Part shown: piece after piece, positions 1 to 10,981 of the stretch
How positions within the stretch are numbered: the first letter of the stretch is position 1
Layout of the letters: each line of letters begins with the position of its first letter
NCBI GenBank assembly: GCA_021397835.1
Contig: JAJFZO010000575.1
Span: forward strand, 2,733,001-2,797,000
DNA: 64,000 nucleotides
DNA from: Moringa oleifera
Lineage: Eukaryota; Streptophyta; Magnoliopsida; Brassicales; Moringaceae
Reading direction: 5' to 3'
Position numbers and translations under genes: made by a program
The notes under the pieces: generated by a model
The model's database searches: none
Seen by the model: only the letters and a program-made list of their open reading frames with translations
What the model was told of the DNA's origin: nothing

Positions 1-2246
1 GACGACTTGATGAAGCTGTTAAGTTGAAGACATTTATGGCTGACAAGGGGTTGGTACCTGATATGTACACTTATGTGACTCTTATTAATGCATTTTGCGC
101 AAAAAAGAGATTCTCAGATGCAAAGTTGGTTGTTTCTGAGATGACCGATAAGGGTATCAAGCCTGATGTGTTTGCCTATAATGCTCTAATTGATGGGTTT
201 GCAAAGCAAGGTGATATAGAAGAGGCTCTTAGGATTAAGGATGAAATGGTTGCTTGTGGAGTTCAAGCAGACCTTGTCACATATAACACGCTGCTTAATG
301 GGGTTTGTAAGTCTGGGAAAGTAGACAAGGCAAATGATGTTTTGACTGAGATGGTTGGGATGGGTTTGACTCCTAATTCGAGAACTTATAGTTTGTTGAT
401 TGAGGGGTATTGCAGAGAAGGTGATATGGCTAAAGCTTTTCAAATACTTGATGAGATGAAGAAGAGGAATATTGCACCCACAGTGGTGACCTACAGTGTG
501 ATAATTAACGGGCTATGTCGTCATGGAAATCTCCAACAGGTTGATTCTGTTTTGCAAGAAATGGTTACAAGGGGTTTGAAGCCAAATGCCATTATCTATA
601 CAACTCTGATTTCAGGTTACACCGGCAAAGCTAGATTTGAGGAAGCAAGACAGGTTTTGGAGAATATGAGGAAGGAAGGGATTATGCCAGATGTATTTTG
701 CTATAACTCTCTTATAATTGGCCTCTGCAAAGCCAAAAAGATGGAAGAAGCAAGGACTTACTTACTTGAAATGCTTCAAGGAGGATTGAAGCCAAATTCT
801 TATACCTATGGGGCTTTCATCCTTGGGTATAGTCGAGTCGGGGAGATGAAGATAGCTGACAGGTACTTTGATGAGATGCTAGGTTGTGGTCTGGTGCCTA
901 ATGACGTAATTTACACGGTTATGGTTGATGGGCACTGCAAAGAGGGGGATATAACAGAAGCATTCTCAATATTTAGATGCATGCTTGCTCGAGGAGTTCT
1001 TCCAGATGTTCAAGCTTACAGTGTGCTCATCAATGGTCTCTCAAAGAATGGAAAGATGGATGAAGCTTTAGGGCTCCTCACTGAACTTTGTGAGAAGGGC
1101 TTGGTTCCTGATGCTTATACTTACAATTCTTTCATCACTGGCTTCTGCAAGCAAGGTGAGGTAGAGAGGGCTTTTCAATTGCATGATGAAATGCACAAGA
1201 AAGGAATTAATCCAAACATTGTTACTTATAATGTATTGATTGATGGCCTTTGCAAGGCAGGTGATACTAAAAGAGCTAAAGATTTGTTCCATGGCATCTT
1301 TGGAAAAGGTTTGATCCCTAATAATGTCACTTATGCCACAATGATAGATGGTTGTTGCAAATCTGGAAATATAACTGAGGCATTCCGGTTATTAGATGAG
1401 ATGCCACTGAGGGGTGTCAGACCAGATAGTTTTGTGTACAATGCTCTTCTCTGTGGATGCTCCAAAGAAGGCAACTTGGAGAAAGCATTGGAGCTATTTG
1501 AGGATATGTTGCAGAAGGGTATGGCGTCAACTCTCTCTTTCAATACAGTAATAGAAGGCCTGTGCAAGAGTGGAAAGCTACAAGAAGCACACCAATTGTT
1601 GGAAAGCATGTTGGAAAATCAGGTTGTTCCTAACCATATCACCTTCACAACATTGATTGGTCAATATTGCAAATTGCAGGACATGGAGAAAGCGAAACAA
1701 CTTTTCTTGGAGATGCAGGAAAGAAATCTATTCCCAACCACAATAACTTACACATCACTTTTACATGGTTACAATAGAACAGGAAATACGGCTGAAGTTT
1801 TTGCTTTATTTGATGAGATGGTGGAGAAGGGAATTGAGCCTGATCAAATCACGTACTATGTTATGATTGATGCTTACTGTAAAGAAGGAAACTTGAGTGA
1901 AGCCTTGAGATTGAAAGATGTCATCTTGGAGAAGGGCATGCCAATGAGTGCGGGTGCGTATGATACTCTCATTGGATTTTTATGTGAAAAAGAAGAATTT
2001 TCAGAAGCATTGAGGTTGCTTGATGAAATGGGCGGGCGTGGACTTAGCCTCTCTTTTCCCTTGTGTAGCTCCATAGCTCGTCATTTCCATGAAGCTTTCA
2101 GTTTAGACCAATCTTCAGTCGTTTTGGAGCGTATGGTAAAGTTTGGATGGGTTCTGAACTCCATTAGCTTAGCTGACTTGGTTGATGGAAATGAAACTGG
2201 TAGAAATATTGAGGACTCCCAGAATCACATGAAGCAAATGGTTTAG
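1..2246 (+). CDS. P-class pentatricopeptide repeat protein, 5'-truncated by window edge
   Basis: The frame is open from base 3 (residues RLDEAVKLK before the first ATG), so the start lies outside the window and about 748 residues are visible. Nearly all of it is tandem 35-residue PPR motifs with the P-class pattern, such as VTYNVLIDGLCKAGDTKRA and VTYATMIDGCCKSGNITEA, roughly twenty repeats. No E, E+ or DYW extension follows; the protein ends in a degenerate tail (FGWVLNSISLADLVDGNE). P-class PPR proteins bind organellar RNA one base per repeat and affect stability, splicing or translation. The intronless structure and long repeat array resemble Arabidopsis At5g61990, annotated as mitochondrial and about 970 residues, so around 220 residues may be missing here. 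Targeting cannot be judged without the N-terminus. It converges on the ABC1K7 gene. Confidence 0.93.
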   Translation, partial: RLDEAVKLKTFMADKGLVPDMYTYVTLINAFCAKKRFSDAKLVVSEMTDKGIKPDVFAYNALIDGFAKQGDIEEALRIKDEMVACGVQADLVTYNTLLNGVCKSGKVDKANDVLTEMVGMGLTPNSRTYSLLIEGYCREGDMAKAFQILDEMKKRNIAPTVVTYSVIINGLCRHGNLQQVDSVLQEMVTRGLKPNAIIYTTLISGYTGKARFEEARQVLENMRKEGIMPDVFCYNSLIIGLCKAKKMEEARTYLLEMLQGGLKPNSYTYGAFILGYSRVGEMKIADRYFDEMLGCGLVPNDVIYTVMVDGHCKEGDITEAFSIFRCMLARGVLPDVQAYSVLINGLSKNGKMDEALGLLTELCEKGLVPDAYTYNSFITGFCKQGEVERAFQLHDEMHKKGINPNIVTYNVLIDGLCKAGDTKRAKDLFHGIFGKGLIPNNVTYATMIDGCCKSGNITEAFRLLDEMPLRGVRPDSFVYNALLCGCSKEGNLEKALELFEDMLQKGMASTLSFNTVIEGLCKSGKLQEAHQLLESMLENQVVPNHITFTTLIGQYCKLQDMEKAKQLFLEMQERNLFPTTITYTSLLHGYNRTGNTAEVFALFDEMVEKGIEPDQITYYVMIDAYCKEGNLSEALRLKDVILEKGMPMSAGAYDTLIGFLCEKEEFSEALRLLDEMGGRGLSLSFPLCSSIARHFHEAFSLDQSSVVLERMVKFGWVLNSISLADLVDGNETGRNIEDSQNHMKQMV

Positions 2247-2922
2247 AGGTTGCAAATCACAGTCTTGTCTGATTCAGAAGTGTTGTATTATTTGTGCTGC
2301 TTCTCATTCATCAACATCAACCTTAATGCTTCCGAGGAGCAGTGGAATCAGAGTTAAACCCAACATGGAAGTTATCCTGGAATTTTGTGCTCCTGCTGCT
2401 TTCTTTCCCACTGAAAGCTTACTTTTTTCAGGATGCACATGCTTGATGCTACTAAGCTCAATTGCTTACTTTGGACTCAGGAAGGTAATGACTATTATTT
2501 TTGGGAACAGCACATGATAATTATTGCATGTATAATCCTTTGAGTTGAAATTGATTTCCTTACATTTTACAGGCTTCAATGTAATGGAGGTGGAACAGTA
2601 ACAAAAGAAGATTCTTGCCATTCTATTACTTATCTCAATATGGTTTGCTCTCAGTATGGAGAAAGGAGTCTCACGGCACACTAGACAAACAATTACCCAG
2701 AAGAGAATTAATTGAATCTCAATGAAGAAACTTTATAATATGTTTCCTTTTCCTTGCCAGAATGTATATGATTGTTGGATAATGACCCTATCAAGTTCCT
2801 GTAACTAAAATTACATTTCTATTTTCAATGATATAAGATTAGGATCTTATGTGACAGAAAAAAGGATAGTAAGATTTCCTATACATATGGGAATCGTTGG
2901 TTTGCGAGGTTAGAAGGTTATA
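2247..2922. other. convergent intergenic / 3' UTR region
   Basis: This lies between the PPR stop codon (+) and the ABC1K7 stop codon (-). It should hold both 3' UTRs and polyadenylation signals. I see no gene; the short open frames here lack a recognisable domain. Confidence 0.6.
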
Positions 2923-5900
2923 TCATATCATTTTCTCAAATTTATCCAGTTTCTTCACCCTCTGCATAGAACTGAGCACAAGCGTCATAAAAACTCCTGC
3001 ATGCCACATATCAAAGACCATCAGCCAGAAGAAGCAGCTAGTGAAAAGAACTTAGTGAAGGTCTTGGAGAGAAGAAACACTCACCAGCACCGATGAATGA
3101 TCCGTTTGCAATAACTTGACTACCTTGACTACTAAAGGTGATCCCAAGGTTTAGCAGGGTACCTCCTAAGACTGTATACATGGTTGCCATCTGCAATATG
3201 GTTGCTTTCCGGGCTGCTCGTTCTGACTGCCATATCAAGTTTTCACATTGCATGATAACATAACATCAGCATGAGAATTACAAGCAAAGATTTCAAATGC
3301 AAAATGCTCGTTTAACTTCAATTCATTCTCATCATGGGATGCTTACCTCAAGCACTCGGACTCGAAGTTTTAGATCACCTGATTCAAGTTGATTCACAAA
3401 TTCTTCGATTCGTTGAACACTGTATGGCATGGACATGGTGTAAGATCTGGCCTGAAACACATATATTGCTGTCAGAAACGTATTTCACAGCAAATAGAAG
3501 GAGAAACTGAAACACTGCAAGAAGGAAGTGTGAAGTGCAGTACATCATCAGCCTGTTTTCTTAGTTGCTGCACAAGCTGAGTTCCAGTTCGCTGCTTTGT
3601 TCTTATATCTAAAAGTTCCTGCAGGTAGGCACAAAATGTTGTCGGTTTAAGTCAAGAATTCATGTGAAAGCATTGCAAAGAAGTGAAACTGCAATGAAAA
3701 AAGTCATAAATGAGAATTGCTTAAGAAACCTGTGCGTAAGGTGCAGCAACCTTCACGAAGGAAAAATCTGGGTCAAGAATGTAGCCAATACCTGCAAGAA
3801 AAGGGCACTAAATCAAGTGTCTGGCTGATAAGTGTGAGTTAGGGGGGGAGAGAGAGAGAGAGAGAAAGTGGGAACCTTCTAGTGTTGAAAATGCTCTGAT
3901 GACAAAAGTAAAGGTGGATGGGAACCGAAAAGGTTGATCCTGAGCTATTGCAAACAAATCCTGAAAGAAAGAAGAAGAAGAAAACAAATATTTTGCTTTA
4001 GGAATCATAAACCACAGAAGAGTCAGTTCAATTTTCGGTTTACTGGACTTTCCACTTGCTATTTTGCCCACCTCCCCAATTGCAGCCAAAGTCTGTTCCT
4101 GATCTGGTGACTGGCTCAATAGATTGTCCAGGAAGAACTGCACAGATCTTCTCACCTAGTGTAAAAGATTCATGAGAAAGACAGAACAGAGTGCTTTGAT
4201 GACCTTACGAACACTGAAGATATGGCAGGGAGAGGGAGGAAGGAACACAAAGAAGAGAACACCATTGAAATTCCCTTTTGAGAAGTTGATAGATAGAGGT
4301 AGATGGCCTACCGATGAGATATCTCCTATGGGTTGAAGTGCACCAAGATCTATAAGGCTTCGGATAACCTGCAAAAGTAGCTACTCATCAGTATTGACTA
4401 AAGAAACATGTATAGTGAGTTGAGCATTTAAACCCTTCAGAACAATTTTAGATGCATCTCTTAAGCCCAGAATGACATAAGAAAGTAGGAAAAGATCATT
4501 GGTTCTTCAATACTTTGGATCAACTTAGAATTCAAAAGAAACTGCAAAACCAATAGTATCAGAAGATAGAAACTCTACCTTTTTGGCATCCTTTTCATAA
4601 ATTGAGTAGAAAAGGTCAAGCAATCTTTCACGGGTAAAAGTCTTGATCTCCCCCATCATACCAAAATCATAGTAGATAAGCGCTTCATCCACATCAATAG
4701 CAAGATTTCCAGGGTGGGGATCCGCATGAAAGAAACCGGTCCTCAGTATCTGAACATCAAATTAAAAAAAAAAAAAAGGAAGAAGAAGAAGAAGAGGAAT
4801 CCACCAAACCATTAAATTAAGAGAAAGAATGAGCTCATAGAGGACTTCATAATTTTTTTATGCTTGTAGTCATCACATCAGGCTAATGTCATTTACCTGA
4901 ATCAAATATGATTCAATTGCACGTGAAGAGATTCTAGAACGATTATATCCCTTTGAATCCAGTCGATCCAAATTATTGATCTTAATCCCTGCAATCAGAA
5001 GTATATATCCAGTACAGAATCAATCCCGTCCCATGGATTCTATGGCATTATTATTACAGTAGCTCAGTGAAAGAGAAATCTTAGGTTAGACAAAAACCTG
5101 GAACGTACTCCAGTGTCAGTACCTTTGATGCAGTATAATCCCAGAACACTGTCTACAAAAGGGAACAGGACTTTCTAATAAGAACCACAATATGGTTTAA
5201 GCTTCATAGAATCCAGTTTATAAAAGCATCAGTGATTTCTTAGTCCAGTGGAAACATACAGGTACTCGAACCCACTTTATATTCCGAAAATCTCGACGAA
5301 ATCTATCAGCATTCTTTCCTTCATTTATATAATCAATCTCTTCATACAAAATCCTGAAACAATGGAAGTTCCATGACAAGTATAAACCATCGTATTCTAC
5401 GCAGGCTATCTTCACTAGAATTATTTATTTGTCAAGGATATAACAAAATAACATGGATACATCTTTAGTCCTTTAAGGCATTTCTTTATCCTTGCAGTTA
5501 CAGTATCACTACTTACGTTGCACATTCTTCATATATACCGATCCAATCTCTTGACACACCACTAAAAGTTTCACTTCTCTGAAAGTATTCTGCAATTAAC
5601 TTCAAATTTCCTGGAAAAATGGAGAATAAATTATGGAAATGACTGAATAGCATGAGTAACCCCTGATGTCTATTAACTAGTATGAGCACTACATGATTTG
5701 TCAGTATATAGGTTCAGGACGCACAGGAAGTAAGAAGGGGAGACAAAAGCATAAACATGCAATGGATACATTTGAAAAGAGAATGGAAAAGAAACACAAC
5801 TAAGTCTTCTATTTTTGCAATTTTAAGTAGCACCGAGGATCATCATTGTTGAATTACTAGTAATATGCACTACTTACGTAAATCAATGTCAAAGAGCTTC

Positions 5901-7330
5901 TTCAGACCAGGTCTTTGAACTTTTATGACTACTTTCTCTCCATTAGGCAGCACAGCCCGATGTACCTACAGGAAGGATCCTCCCAAATTGAAATACTGAA
6001 TAACTGAAGATAAAAGCTGAGTACCGTGAATTGCATTTAATAGTTTCATGATATTCAGAACTGCTTGTAAGTATAAAAAAGATAAAAAGATAAAAGAGTG
6101 CAAAACCCTTTGAGAGAAGAAAAAGTCAACATGAATCAAACACCTGACCAAGACTAGCCGCAGCAACTGGGATGTCCTCAAACTCCTTAAACAACATATC
6201 AACAGGAGCTCCCAGTTCACTCTCGATGAAGCATCTTGCTTTTGTTGATGAGAAAGCAGGGACCCTATCCTGCATCATAGTAAATAAGAATCACTTAAAA
6301 CTTGTACAAAGAAAATTTTGGAAATTGAATTCAAATGTTATAAATACAGGAAACAATTAAAAAGATGATTGGACATCTCTGTCTAAAGGGAGACAACATG
6401 AGCAGAGAAGAGGTAATAGTAATCAATACATAAAAGTACCTGCAACTTGGCTAATTCTTCCACAAATTCACGAGGGAACAGATCTGATCTTGTAGAAGAT
6501 AATTGTCCAAGTTTGATAAAGGTTGGACCAAGGTGCAATACACGCTCTCGTAGCCATGAGGCAGTTCTTCGCCTTCTGGTTTTCTAGATGAGATAATAAA
6601 ACATATAAGAGCCAAGATCAAGATGAAATCCTATAGAACAGGAGAGCAAGGGGGTTCAGCCAACCATAGAATAACTGGTGAAGGCCAGTTTTACACTACA
6701 GTCTCAGGTAGAAGCCACCATGGCAGCATCATATAACACTCCTAATGAACTAACAAAACTCACCTGCTTCTCTTCCGTGTATCCTCCCACATATGCCCAT
6801 TTGGCATTGTCAAAGAGTACACGTATCCGCAAAGAAAGAACAAAAGACCAAACATCTATAGTCCTATGCCAGGCATTGTAATTCTCATTGGCCCAACTGA
6901 AGCTTTCATCAGAAGGCAGAACCCGTAGCTCCTCTGTTGGTGGAAGTTCTTGAGAGTCTCTATATTTCGGTGTCTTAACCAGTGATGTAGACCTCCTAAC
7001 CACGCTGCCTCCATTGATATGTTGCTTTGTGCCATTCACTTTCTCTACTTTGTTATCAGTGGACGTGGCTTTCCTTTTCGCCTCGCTTGCTGGTACCATC
7101 TTAACAGCTCGTCCATTAGCACCTAATCTTGAGGGTGATTGAGTTTGTCGCATTTCCACTTGAAATCTCGAAGATCTACTAGTTACAGGTGGACTACAAT
7201 TTTGGGTCACAAATTTCACTAATTGCTTTGAGACTGAGCTAGAGAAGCTGAGACTGTCCATTGTTCTCCCAAGACCTGTTAAATCAATATCCCGGCAGTA
7301 ACAACTGTGTGAGGCCAGTACCGCCGCCAT
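2923..7330 (-). CDS. ABC1K7: ABC1K7/SIA1-type atypical (ABC1/UbiB) kinase, chloroplast
   Basis: Seventeen exons, all GT-AG: 7330-6764, 6583-6440, 6269-6144, 5965-5878, 5610-5517, 5353-5260, 5152-5098, 4988-4897, 4749-4579, 4368-4312, 4155-4072, 3960-3876, 3791-3730, 3618-3544, 3451-3347, 3226-3085 and 2996-2923. The lengths sum to 2115 nt, giving 704 residues; I recall Arabidopsis SIA1 as about 695. Residues 1 to about 110 are Ser/Thr/Lys-rich, like a transit peptide with linker. ABC1 landmarks follow: KLGQ (213-216), the Ala-rich loop AAASLGQ (273-279), [17 protein letters not shown] (428-435) and DFG (448-450). The C-terminus has a hydrophobic segment ([19 protein letters not shown]) and ends [11 protein letters not shown]1K7 with ABC1K8 acts at plastid envelope or plastoglobules in lipid, prenylquinone and iron/oxidative-stress homeostasis. 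The paralogue ABC1K8/OSA1 is excluded by the [17 protein letters not shown] block. Confidence 0.95.
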
Positions 7331-8100
7331 ATTAAGCTACAAACACCTACAGACTGGTAATTAATAGAAGCTTTGGTCAATGCTATTTCAAATAACAAAA
7401 CCCAGAAGCAATTGATTCAACATATATCTTTCAAGGTATGGAAGTATCTGTATCAAGCATCTATGGCCAAAATAAGTTCACTGGCAGATACAGAATCCCA
7501 ATTTACAAGATTTTCGTTTTACCACTAAATATGCACATCTTCCATACTTAGATGTCCAAATCGACAAAGCCAAAGAACTTCTTAGTAATTCTCTATGATG
7601 TAGAAAGCACTGAACCTACAAAATCTCATAGAAACTCAAATTACAGACGAAAAGAGCCAATTTTTTGATGGGCAAAACAAATTTGCGACTCAGAGAATTA
7701 ACCCAAACAAACAAGAACATTAAACATCAACCTATACCTTCCTCAATATTGCAGAAGATGAAATAGAACCCAGCAGACGAATACCTACTGCGTGGAAGAT
7801 GAAGAAGAATAATTAGAATCAGACCTTGACCTTTTGATCCCGATGAACAACCACCTTTTACAACTCGATTGCTGAACTCGAGGGGTGATATTTATGGGGT
7901 TTAAGGAGGCAAAAGAGTAACTAAAATTTGAAAACCAACAACTCTTTAGGCTTCCGTTTGCCCAAATAAATACATAATGCTTTGAAAGAGAAACAGAAAC
8001 AGAGCTTGGATGGAACTGGAGAGTAGAAAAAGACCAACAAGCAACGTGGACCAATCACTTCAATGCCTGGCGTGTCCAGGTTTCCAACTGTGGATCCCGA
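7331..8100 (-). other. ABC1K7 5' UTR with probable UTR intron, and promoter
   Basis: On the minus strand a consensus donor (GGAAG then GTATAGG, near 7740) and an acceptor (TTTGTAG just before CTTAATATGG, near 7337) suggest a 5' UTR intron of about 400 bp ending a few bases before the start codon. This is inferred from splice consensus only. No clear TATA box was found upstream. Confidence 0.4.
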
Positions 8101-10230
8101 CCCTTGAAGGCATTATTTCGAATATTCACCATATCACATGATTATGGGCTATTTTCCTTCTGGTTAAGGACAAAAGAGAAAAGGATCTTTAACTATGGCC
8201 ATGAGTTTGTTGGTACGTGTTCAGTCTTGTATCCTTATAACTCATCACTGATTAAACTTGAGGGAATGACAGAGTCCCTTCCCAGGGGAACTACATCCCA
8301 CTGCAGTATTTCATCTGTAGGGATATCTGACAGGCGATGTTTCATTTGGCTCAGTGAGTTATGACCATTTAAGGTACTAACAATTTTCCTTTTTGACTTT
8401 GATTTAATTTTAAAATCATATTTCACCTACCATACCGAATCTACTGACTTTATAGGATTATCTTATATTAAAAGTACATTAACGATTTTATAATTTTTAC
8501 ATGCATTAAATAAATTTGAGAATAATTTTAATCAATATTTAAAATTTAAATAAAAATAATACATGATAATTTTATTATAAAAATTCAAATATCATAATTA
8601 ATTAAAAATAATTTTATTTGATTGACACATTACCATATTAAATCACTGACTCGAAAGACACTAACTTATAAAATCAAAATCATCACACGGCTTCCGATTT
8701 GGTATTTGGATCCAAAATTTTGACTCAAACATTAAACTTCGACATCTGATCTCTTACATTTTTAAAAAAATTATTAAAAATATATCAAAAAAACCCAAAT
8801 TAAAACAAAAAATAATGTTTTTTTCCCCATAATTTCAAGTTCAATTCGATTTTGACTCAAATGTTATGAAACCATTTTGCATGAATATTTAACACTATCC
8901 AAATACATATTATTACATTAAATACAAAATTAAAATAAAAAGTATGCAACCCCAGCCCTAGTTAGTGCCACAGTCAAAACCTAGTAGTTTTGGTTAATAG
9001 AAAACAGGCACATGAGCCTAGCAGAACCTTAAAGTTTAGGTTTGTGGGCAACAGATGCATGTTAAGGGTGGCCAAAGATTGTGACAATTTTTATTTTTAT
9101 TTTTAATTTTTTTCACATCAAGAATAAGTTACTTGCAAGGAATGTTTGGGCTTCTGAAGTCTTTTGGCTTGTTTGGCAACTCTTCCTACTTTCATACCAA
9201 AATATCTTTGATGGTGTGATGTGCCTTCCTATTTTTTTTTTCTCTCTCTTTTTTAGTTATCATTATCTTGTTAAAAAAATCATTTAAAATTTTAAATAAT
9301 ATATTATTTTTTATTTTTTATTTTTTATTTTTAATTTAAAAATACCTATAAATAAACTCTAATTAATAAAAATAATAATCAAATTAAATACTATAAAAAA
9401 TTATTATGAAAATTTAAAATGTATTTTTATTATTAAAATATTTAAAAAATAACTTAATAAATCATGAATTCTTTAATTTTTAACATTTTTTATTTAAAAC
9501 TATTTATTATGATTTTTTAAAATTTTAACAATATAAAATATTTTGAAAATATTTTTAATGCTAAAAAATTTTAAATATATAATATTTTAAAAATATTTTA
9601 CACTCTATTACAATTGAATAGTTGGATTTAAATATTCTTAAATTTTGAATTTTTTTAATAAAATTTAATTTGATAATTTCTCACCAAACAAGTTAAAAAT
9701 ATTTTGAATAAAAATTACAAAAGAAAATATTTTTTAAGGTTTTTAATGATATTTATTTTTATTTTTAATATATTTTTTATATCAAAATAATGATAATTTA
9801 TATTTTTTAGTATATGCAATATATTATTTATTGAATAATTTTCTTTAAATTTTTTTTAGCAAATTTTTGCCTCATAAGTTTTGAATAATGTTATATCTTA
9901 TCTAATAATGTAAAATTTAAAAACAATACAGCATTTAAGAATTTAATTTAAATATTATCAACTAATATATATATATCTTAATTATTTTATTTCTTGGCAT
10001 AGTAATGGCGGGACAATTGAGAAGAATATGCTTTCCTTTCGTTCTTGTTGCCGCTTTCACCAGAAAGAGCCGAAACGGCCATGAGTGGGGCTTGGCTTGA
10101 TGTCGTTTTTGGAGTTTCATGAAAATGCTGATGTGGCGAGGGCTTTTGCAAGCATCAAATCAGTGTAGCAGCTGGCATCTTGACTGCCAGCTCAGGAGGT
10201 CTTCAAAGCCACGTCAACCAACTACCTTAA
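8101..10230. other. AT-rich intergenic region
   Basis: No gene recognised. About 9240-9980 is extremely AT-rich, made of runs such as ATTTTTAATATT and TTTAAAATTTA, resembling decayed repeat DNA. Short open frames in 8100-9300 have no domain or codon pattern that I trust. Confidence 0.6.
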
Positions 10231-10236
10231 CTGCCA

Positions 10237-10244
10237 TATAAAAG
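10237..10244 (+). promoter_or_regulatory. TATA box of a putative short transcription unit
   Basis: TATAAAAG sits in a locally GC-richer island (10010-10330) inside AT-rich DNA, 57 bases upstream of an ATG with purine context (AAAATGAGAG) at 10301. The spacing suits a plant core promoter with a start near 10268. Confidence 0.45.
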
Positions 10245-10267
10245 GGCAGTTCACCCGTTTCACGCAT

Positions 10268-10620
10268 ATAACGTGTTCGATCGGGAATTGAGGGAAGAAA
10301 ATGAGAGCTGAAAGCAAAGCTTGGGTTAGGGATCGTGACCTGGACATGGTCGAGCACATCTGTCTTGATTTTTGATATATTGATCAGCTAAGATGTTGCA
10401 GTCAAGCTTGTAAGCATCAGGTTTAAGGTTTTACTTTCTCATCTCTGTAAATGGAATCGTTGTTTGTAGTGCAATCGAAGGTCTCTTTCTTATGAGACCT
10501 TGTCGTGGATGTAGGTTATAAGCCGATCCACGTTTTATCTGCTTCTTTTAGCTTGCGTGAATTCATTTCTATTGATTTCTTTACATCCTTGCTGCACTCT
10601 GTTGCACAGCAAAGAGCAGA
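10268..10620 (+). ncRNA. putative short transcript with 24-codon ORF and two hairpins
   Basis: Downstream of the TATA box the first ATG (10301) opens a 24-codon frame ending at 10375 (MRAESKAWVRDRDLDMVEHI, then CLDF); I do not recognise it. A possible donor (CTT then GTAAGC) follows near 10409. Two perfect hairpins lie close together: AAGGTCTC/GAGACCTT (10478-10485 with 10494-10501, 8-nt loop) and CGTGGAT/ATCCACG (10504-10510 with 10526-10532, 15-nt loop). The unit could be a long non-coding RNA, a small-peptide gene or a remnant. Transcription is inferred, not shown. Confidence 0.3.
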
Positions 10621-10981
10621 GGATTGTTCTTGTGCTGTTTGGATCAAATCTGTTTGGTTGTTTGGCTGTGATGTTTGCTAAGTTTACAACTAAAAGATTG
10701 TTACTTCTCTTGCTTAAAAATTCTTCTTAGTGATTAAAGGATATAGTGATATGGTCTGAATACAATTTCCAAAAATCAGTAGCTACATAGCTTCAACCAG
10801 ATGCTCAGCCAGTGAGCATGTCTCCTAAGAAATTATGTGTTTGTGTGTCTCTAATATTATGTGCAGCAGTGTAGTGTCCCTTGTCTGAATCAGATCTAAC
10901 CTCTCCTGTAATCTATATAATGCTATGGTAACTGATAAATCAACTTGAGAATGTTTTCTAACCGAAGTCTTTACCATTCTT

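Noticed and set aside
9081..9104. 24-base match with 17341-17364
   Set aside because: Low-complexity T-rich sequence; chance similarity in AT-rich DNA is likely.
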